Assembly: GCF_017565645.3 (NCBI RefSeq)
Contig: NZ_CP086136.1
Span: forward strand, 4,633,501 to 4,697,500
Reading direction: 5' to 3'
Length of the DNA: 64,000 bases
From: Bradyrhizobium barranii subsp. barranii
GTDB taxonomy: Bacteria > Pseudomonadota > Alphaproteobacteria > Rhizobiales > Xanthobacteraceae
Shown here: positions 59,421 to 64,000 of the stretch, one piece after another
Layout of the letters: each line of letters opens with the position of its first letter
Numbering within the stretch: position 1 is the stretch's first letter
Notes under the pieces: generated by a model
Databases searched by the model: none
What the model saw: the letters and a program-made list of their open reading frames with translations, nothing else
Told to the model about the DNA's origin: nothing
Made by a program: the position numbers and the translations under genes

Positions 59421-61793
59421 CTACGCCGCGTTGCCCTTCGCATCCTGGATCGCACGCCACACCCGCTCCGGGGTCAGCGGCATGTCGATGTGCTTGATGC
59501 CGTAGTCGGAGAGGGCGTCGAGTACCGCGTTCACCACCGTCGACAGGCTGCCGGCGCAGCCGGCTTCGCCGCAGCCCTTGCTGCCGAGCGTATTGGTCGT
59601 GGCCGGCACCGGATGATCGCCGACCGTCATGTTCGGAACGTCCTCCGCGCGCGGCAGCGCGTAGTCCATCAGCGAGCCCGTGATCGGCTGGCCGCTCTCG
59701 TCGTAGCGGACATGCTCCATCAGCGCTTGGCCGATGCCCTGGACCACGCCGCCATGAAGCTGGCCCGCGACCAGCAGCGGGTTGATCACCGTGCCGAAAT
59801 CGTTGACCGCGCTGTAGCGCACGATCTGCACCACGCCGGTCTCAGGGTCGATCTCGACCTCGGCGACGTGGCAACCGTTCGGGAACGCCGAGGGCACCGG
59901 TTCGCTGGTATGGTCGACGTCGAGGCTGTCAGGCACGCCGTCCGGCACCTTGCCGTCATGCAGCTTCCTGGCGAGCTCCATGATGTCGATGCTGCGATCG
60001 GTGCCGGCAATGGTGAAGCTGCCGTCGGCGAATTCGATGTCGGCCTCGGAGGCCTCCAGCATGTGCGCGGCGGCGCGCTTGCCCTTCTCGATGACGAGCT
60101 TGGCGGCGCCCACGATGGCCATGCCGCTCGCCGTGATGGAGCGCGAGCCGCCGGTGCCGTTGCCGGTGTGGACGATGTCGCTGTCACCTTGCTCCAGCTT
60201 CACGCTGTCGAACGGCACCCCTAACTGCGCGCACAGCACCTGCGCGAACGCGGACGCGTGGCCCTGGCCGTAATCGAGTGTGCCGGTGATGAGCTGTACC
60301 GAGCCATCCGGATCGAACACGATCTTGCCGAGTTCGGGGCTGGGCGGCGCGGTGACCTCGAGATAGGAGCCGACGGCGATGCCGCGCAGCTTGCCGATCT
60401 TCTTGCTCTCTTTCTTGCGCTTGGTGAAGTTCTCGTGGTCGGAGATTTCGAGCGCCTTGTTGAACACCGCCTGGAAGTCGCCGCTGTCATAGGTCACGCC
60501 GGAGGAGGCCGGGAACGGCATCTGGTTCGGCTTGATGAAGTTGCGCTTGCGCAAGGTCAGCCGGTTGATGCCCATCTCGTCGGCGGCGCGGTCGATCAGC
60601 CGCTCCATGTAGTAGTTCGCCTCGGGCCGGCCGGCGCCGCGATAGGCGCCCATCAGCGTGGTGTTGGTGAGCACCGCCTTGATGTCGACCGCCATCAGCT
60701 GCGTGCGGTAGACGCTCGAAAAGTTCTTGCCGGTGTTGAGCGAGAGCGGTCCCGGCGCGACGCCGGTGATGTAGGCGCCGAGATTGCCGTAGCCTTCAAG
60801 CTTTGCCGCGAGGAAATGCCCTTCGGCGTCGAGCGCCAGCTCGGCATGGATTTTCTGCGCACGGCCGTGGCTGTCGGAGAGGAAGCTCGTGGAGCGTTCG
60901 TCCAGCCATTTCACCGGGCGGCCAAGCTCCTTGGCCGCGTACAGGATGCACATGTATTCGGGGTAATTGACGTTCTTCATGCCGAAGGAGCCGCCGACAT
61001 TGGCGGTGAGGACCCGCACCTTCTCGTTCGGCACCTTCAGGTTCTTGGCGAGGTTGGCGCGGTTGCCCGCAACGCCCTGCGTCGGCATCTGGATGGTGTA
61101 GCGCTCGGTCTTCTTGTCGTAGGAGGCGAGACCCACGCGCGGCTCCATCGAGACGACGGCGACGCGGGTGTTCTCGATGTCGACCTTGGTGACGTGGGCG
61201 GCACTGGCGAAGGCCGCGTTCACCTTGTCCATGTCGCCATAGTGGTAGTCGAGCGCGACATTGTTCGGGATGTGGTCATAAAGCAGCGGCGCACCGGGCC
61301 TGGCGGCTTCCTCGGGATCGGTCACCGCCGGTAGCGGCTCGATATCGAGCTCGACGGCTTCGGCGGCGTCGCGCGCCTGCGCCAGCGTGTCGGCGACCAC
61401 GAAGGCGACGGGATCACCGACGAAACGGACCTTGTCGGTCGCCAGCGGCTGCCGGTTGGTCTGCAGCAGGGGGGAGCCGTCGCGGCTCTTCAGCGGCAGG
61501 CCGCAGGTGAAGGGGCCGTAGCCGGCGGCATCGAGGTCCTTGCCGGTCCACACCCCCAGCACGCCCGGCATCGCCCTGGCGGCGTCGGTGCCGATGCCGC
61601 GGATGAGCCCATGGGCATGGGTGGAGCGGACGACCACGGCATGGGCCTGGCCGGGCAGGTTGAAATCGTCGGTGTAGCGGCCCTTGCCGCGCACCAGCGT
61701 ATCGTCTTCCTTGCGGCGGACCGGCTGCCCGACGCCGTATTTTTGCAGTGCAATAGCGTTTTCGAGCGTGGACGATTTGGTGTGTTCTTGCAT
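59421..61793 (-). CDS. Xanthine dehydrogenase family molybdopterin-binding subunit
   Basis: 790 residues from ATG 61793 (MQEHTKSSTLENAIALQKYG). The large-subunit features are GVGQPVRRKEDDTLVRGKGR, NVGGSFGMKNVNYPEYMCIL, GAYRGAGRPEANYYMERLID and the C-terminal GSKGCGEAGCAGSLSTVVNA with the catalytic Glu. Such proteins bind a Mo-pyranopterin cofactor and oxidise aldehydes, purines or CO. The FAD and iron-sulfur subunits usually encoded nearby are absent in the window. It is probably part of a complex whose other genes are elsewhere. Confidence 0.92.
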   Translation of the reverse strand: MQEHTKSSTLENAIALQKYGVGQPVRRKEDDTLVRGKGRYTDDFNLPGQAHAVVVRSTHAHGLIRGIGTDAARAMPGVLGVWTGKDLDAAGYGPFTCGLPLKSRDGSPLLQTNRQPLATDKVRFVGDPVAFVVADTLAQARDAAEAVELDIEPLPAVTDPEEAARPGAPLLYDHIPNNVALDYHYGDMDKVNAAFASAAHVTKVDIENTRVAVVSMEPRVGLASYDKKTERYTIQMPTQGVAGNRANLAKNLKVPNEKVRVLTANVGGSFGMKNVNYPEYMCILYAAKELGRPVKWLDERSTSFLSDSHGRAQKIHAELALDAEGHFLAAKLEGYGNLGAYITGVAPGPLSLNTGKNFSSVYRTQLMAVDIKAVLTNTTLMGAYRGAGRPEANYYMERLIDRAADEMGINRLTLRKRNFIKPNQMPFPASSGVTYDSGDFQAVFNKALEISDHENFTKRKKESKKIGKLRGIAVGSYLEVTAPPSPELGKIVFDPDGSVQLITGTLDYGQGHASAFAQVLCAQLGVPFDSVKLEQGDSDIVHTGNGTGGSRSITASGMAIVGAAKLVIEKGKRAAAHMLEASEADIEFADGSFTIAGTDRSIDIMELARKLHDGKVPDGVPDSLDVDHTSEPVPSAFPNGCHVAEVEIDPETGVVQIVRYSAVNDFGTVINPLLVAGQLHGGVVQGIGQALMEHVRYDESGQPITGSLMDYALPRAEDVPNMTVGDHPVPATTNTLGSKGCGEAGCAGSLSTVVNAVLDALSDYGIKHIDMPLTPERVWRAIQDAKGNAA

Positions 61794-62005
61794 GGAATTG
61801 ACCTGAAAAGCCGGCAATCGCGCGTTTTGGGGGGCGCCTGGAGGACCGGACCCTCCAAAAATAACCCACGGTCCCGTTCACGACAACGCACGAATGGGCA
61901 TGGTCCCATGTGATGCGTTGTTGCGCAGGCTTGCCGCGCTGCTAATGTTTCAGGCGAAAAAGCAATTCCAGATCGGCCCCATCGGGCCGCGGAAAGACAA
62001 TTTGT

Positions 62006-63079
62006 ATGAATGACCACACGCGGCTCCGCGACGGCCATGCGCCGCACGGTGGGCTGGAGGGGTCGATGGCGGCGGTGGCGTTGGCCCCCGAACCGGCCGT
62101 CGTCGCGCAAGCGCCGGGAACCGGCGTCTATGCGGCGCTGGACCTCGGCACCAACAATTGCAGGCTCCTGATCGCTTGTCCGACCAGCGACGGCTTTCGC
62201 GTGGTCGATTCCTTCTCGCGCATCATCCGGCTCGGTGAGGGCGTCTCGGCGACCGGCTGCATCAGCGAGGCCGCGATCGAGCGCGCCGTCGCCGCGCTCA
62301 GCATCTGCCGCGACAAGATCAATCTGCGCAAAGCCAAGCGGCTGCGGCTGATCGCGACCGAAGCCTGCCGGGCCGCCTCGAATGCGGAAGGTTTCCGCAG
62401 CCGCGTCGCGGCCGAGACCGGTATCGAGCTCGAGGTGATCGACCGCGAGACCGAGGCCTCGCTCGCCGTGCTCGGCTGCGCGCCGCTGGTCGACCCCAGG
62501 GGCCGGGGCGCGATCCTGTTCGACATCGGCGGCGGCTCGACCGAGCTGGTGCGGATCGAGCGCGATCCGCAAAATCCGGAGCCGCGCATCAAAGCCTGGA
62601 TGTCGATCCCGCTGGGCGTCGTGACGCTGGCCGAGCAGTTCGGCGGCCGCGACGTCACGCCGGAAATCTATGCCGCGATGGAGCAGGAGGTCGCCAACCA
62701 TGTCGCGCCGTTCGCCGAAGCGCACGGCGGCGATCTCGCCGACATGCACCTGCTCGGCACCTCAGGCACGGTGACGACGCTCGCCGGCATCCATCTCAAC
62801 CTCGCGCGCTACGACCGCCGCCGCATCGACAGCATCTGGATGAACGATTCCGACATCACCGCGACCATCAGCAAGCTGCTCGGCATGAGCTACGAGGAAC
62901 GCGCCAACAACAGCTGCATCAGCGTCGAGCGCGCCGATCTCGTGCTGGCCGGCTGCGCCATCCTCGATGCTATCCGCCGCGCCTTTCCGCTGCCGCGCCT
63001 GCGCGTCGCCGACCGGGGCCTGCGCGAAGGTATGCTGGTTGAGATGATGCGCGAGGACGGCGCACTCAGGAGCTGGTGA
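62006..63079 (+). CDS. Ppx/GppA family phosphatase
   Basis: 357 residues. The actin-like nucleotide fold shows GVYAALDLGTNNCRLLIACP, then LIATEACRAASNAEGFRSRV and AILFDIGGGSTELVRIE, and the C-terminal LLGTSGTVTTLAGIHLNL. Family members hydrolyse polyphosphate or (p)ppGpp; which applies is not decided here. It is shorter than full-length Ppx (about 500 residues). rlmE follows after one base, so the two are probably co-transcribed. Confidence 0.9.
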   Translation: MNDHTRLRDGHAPHGGLEGSMAAVALAPEPAVVAQAPGTGVYAALDLGTNNCRLLIACPTSDGFRVVDSFSRIIRLGEGVSATGCISEAAIERAVAALSICRDKINLRKAKRLRLIATEACRAASNAEGFRSRVAAETGIELEVIDRETEASLAVLGCAPLVDPRGRGAILFDIGGGSTELVRIERDPQNPEPRIKAWMSIPLGVVTLAEQFGGRDVTPEIYAAMEQEVANHVAPFAEAHGGDLADMHLLGTSGTVTTLAGIHLNLARYDRRRIDSIWMNDSDITATISKLLGMSYEERANNSCISVERADLVLAGCAILDAIRRAFPLPRLRVADRGLREGMLVEMMREDGALRSW

Positions 63080-63080
63080 G

Positions 63081-63773
63081 ATGGCCAAGGACACCACCGG
63101 CCGCTTGCACGTCCAGGTCAAGACCGGCGGCAAGCGCAAATTGTCGTCGAAGCTGTGGCTGGAGCGGCAGCTCAACGATCCCTATGTGGTCAAGGCGAAG
63201 GCGCTCGGCTATCGTTCGCGTGCCGCATTCAAGCTGCTCGAGATCGACGACAAATACCGCCTGCTGAAACACGGCATGGCGGTGGTCGATCTCGGCGCTG
63301 CGCCGGGCGGCTGGAGCCAGATCGCCGCCAAGCGCGTCGGCTCGGTCGACGGCAAGGGCAAGGTGGTCGCGATCGACCTGTTGGACATGCCCGAGATTGC
63401 CGGCGTCGACTTCGCGCAGCTCGACTTCATGGACAACGACGCACCCGCGAAGCTCACTGCGATGCTCGGGGGCGGCGCCGACATCGTGATGTCCGACATG
63501 GCCGCCAACACCACCGGCCACCGCAAGACCGACCAGCTCCGCATCGTCGGCCTGATCGAGACGGCGGCCGCATTCGCGTGCGACGTGCTGAAACCGGGCG
63601 GGGCATTCCTGGCCAAGACGTTCCAGAGCGGCGCCGACGCCGATCTGCTGGCCCAGCTCAAGCGCGATTTTGCGACAGTGCGGCATGTGAAGCCCGCGGC
63701 CAGCAGACAGGATTCCTCCGAGCGCTATGTGCTGGCGACGGGGTTTCGCGGCGGGCAGCCGGACCCGGGCTGA
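63081..63773 (+). CDS. rlmE: 23S rRNA (uridine-2'-O-)-methyltransferase RlmE
   Basis: 230 residues (RrmJ/FtsJ family). It has the SAM-binding motif MAVVDLGAAPGGWSQIAAKR, VVAIDLLDMPEIAGVDFAQL, IVMSDMAANTTGHRKTDQLR with the catalytic Asp, and GGAFLAKTFQSGADADLLAQ with the catalytic Lys. It methylates the 2'-O of a uridine in 23S rRNA (U2552 in E. coli) in late ribosome assembly. ATG 63081 follows GGTGAG, and the gene is adjacent to a Ppx/GppA phosphatase. Confidence 0.95.
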   Translation: MAKDTTGRLHVQVKTGGKRKLSSKLWLERQLNDPYVVKAKALGYRSRAAFKLLEIDDKYRLLKHGMAVVDLGAAPGGWSQIAAKRVGSVDGKGKVVAIDLLDMPEIAGVDFAQLDFMDNDAPAKLTAMLGGGADIVMSDMAANTTGHRKTDQLRIVGLIETAAAFACDVLKPGGAFLAKTFQSGADADLLAQLKRDFATVRHVKPAASRQDSSERYVLATGFRGGQPDPG

Positions 63774-63865
63774 CGTGTCACGCTCACATGAGCATGACAT
63801 TCACATCGATAACATCTTGAGCTGATAGATCCATCGTCTGCAATTTCAGCGGGTGAGATCAATCC

Positions 63866-64000
63866 ATGCCGTGCCTTCATCGACAACGCTTGCGCGTTTG
63901 CAAGCATCGCCTGTCCCTTGCCTCGGTCTCCTTTCTGGCGTTGGCGTCGCTCGGCTTTGCTTCGGCGACGACGTCGCGTGCAGGGACGTCGATCACGGTC
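63866..64000 (+). CDS. Exported protein, 3' partial, start of a signal peptide
   Basis: From ATG 63866 the frame is open to the window end (45 codons). The N-terminus has positively charged residues (RQRLRVCKHRLS) then a hydrophobic segment LASVSFLALASLGFASA, i.e. a Sec signal peptide with cleavage probably after FASA. The rest of the protein is outside the window and no family can be assigned. A weak AGCGGGTGAG sequence precedes the start. Confidence 0.5.
   Translation, partial: MPCLHRQRLRVCKHRLSLASVSFLALASLGFASATTSRAGTSITV

Noticed and set aside
1..64000. CRISPR array, tRNA, rRNA, prophage or toxin-antitoxin pair.
   Set aside because: No regularly spaced repeats, cloverleaf-like sequences, phage structural genes or paired small genes of known toxin families were recognised by eye.

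Overview
The window is high-GC alphaproteobacterial DNA and most resembles Bradyrhizobium or a close relative in the Nitrobacteraceae. The reasons are the gene families present, the palindromic intergenic repeats that end in motifs such as CCCACCCTAC and CCCATCCTAC, and the dense set of TRAP and ABC importers, acyl-CoA enzymes and regulators. No rRNA, tRNA, CRISPR array or phage gene was seen. It reads as an accessory, catabolism-rich chromosomal stretch carrying four insertion sequences and several broken genes.

Layout. 1-5 kb: a dimethylformamidase-like gene (5' partial, frameshifted), an AhpD-like protein, a MazG-like pyrophosphohydrolase and a glutaminase fused to STAS and cyclic-nucleotide-binding domains. 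5-13 kb: a TAXI-type TRAP importer whose fused permease is split by an IS1111-type IS110 element, a biotin carrier protein, an IclR regulator with palindromic candidate operators and a frameshifted acyl-CoA carboxylase carboxyltransferase. 13-17 kb: a molybdopterin oxidoreductase gene split by a second IS1111-type element and also carrying an amber codon. 17-24 kb: a probable operon (PLP enzyme, polar amino acid ABC importer, FAD-linked 2-hydroxyacid dehydrogenase) divergent from another IclR regulator. 24.5-27 kb: three Tad-type pseudopilin/TadG genes. 27-37 kb: DJ-1/PfpI protein, patatin, acetoacetate decarboxylase, a CorA/ZntB-type gene split by an IS256 element, OprB porin, MFS carrier and thiolase. 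37-39 kb: an IS481 element sitting in the loop of a palindromic repeat. 39-41 kb: enoyl-CoA hydratase, PaaI thioesterase and TetR regulator around a palindromic operator. 41-49 kb: a valine-degradation cluster (LysR, mmsA, acyl-CoA dehydrogenase, 3-hydroxyisobutyryl-CoA hydrolase, mmsB) followed by an acyl-CoA synthetase and a MaoC dehydratase. 49-64 kb: SDR, flavoprotein, MFS pseudogene, LysR, D-threonine aldolase-like enzyme, ABC-F protein, YaiI protein, MaoC-like protein, DUF5107-like secreted protein, xanthine dehydrogenase-family large subunit, Ppx/GppA, RlmE and the start of an exported protein.

The most interesting signal is in the two IS1111-type elements (5764-7130 and 14697-16065). 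Their 3' noncoding regions are alignable to each other, and each contains short segments matching that element's own left flank (same strand) and right flank (reverse complement). That is the arrangement expected of a seekRNA/bridge RNA target guide. Removing each element with one copy of a 2-bp core (AT or CT) restores the host reading frame, as does removing the IS256 element with its 9-bp duplication.

Gene decay is widespread: three 1-bp frameshifts (near 1770, 11659, 21757) and two in-frame TAG codons (16340, 52351) add to the three IS-split genes. Either this accessory region is eroding or the assembly carries base-level errors. The sequence alone cannot separate these.
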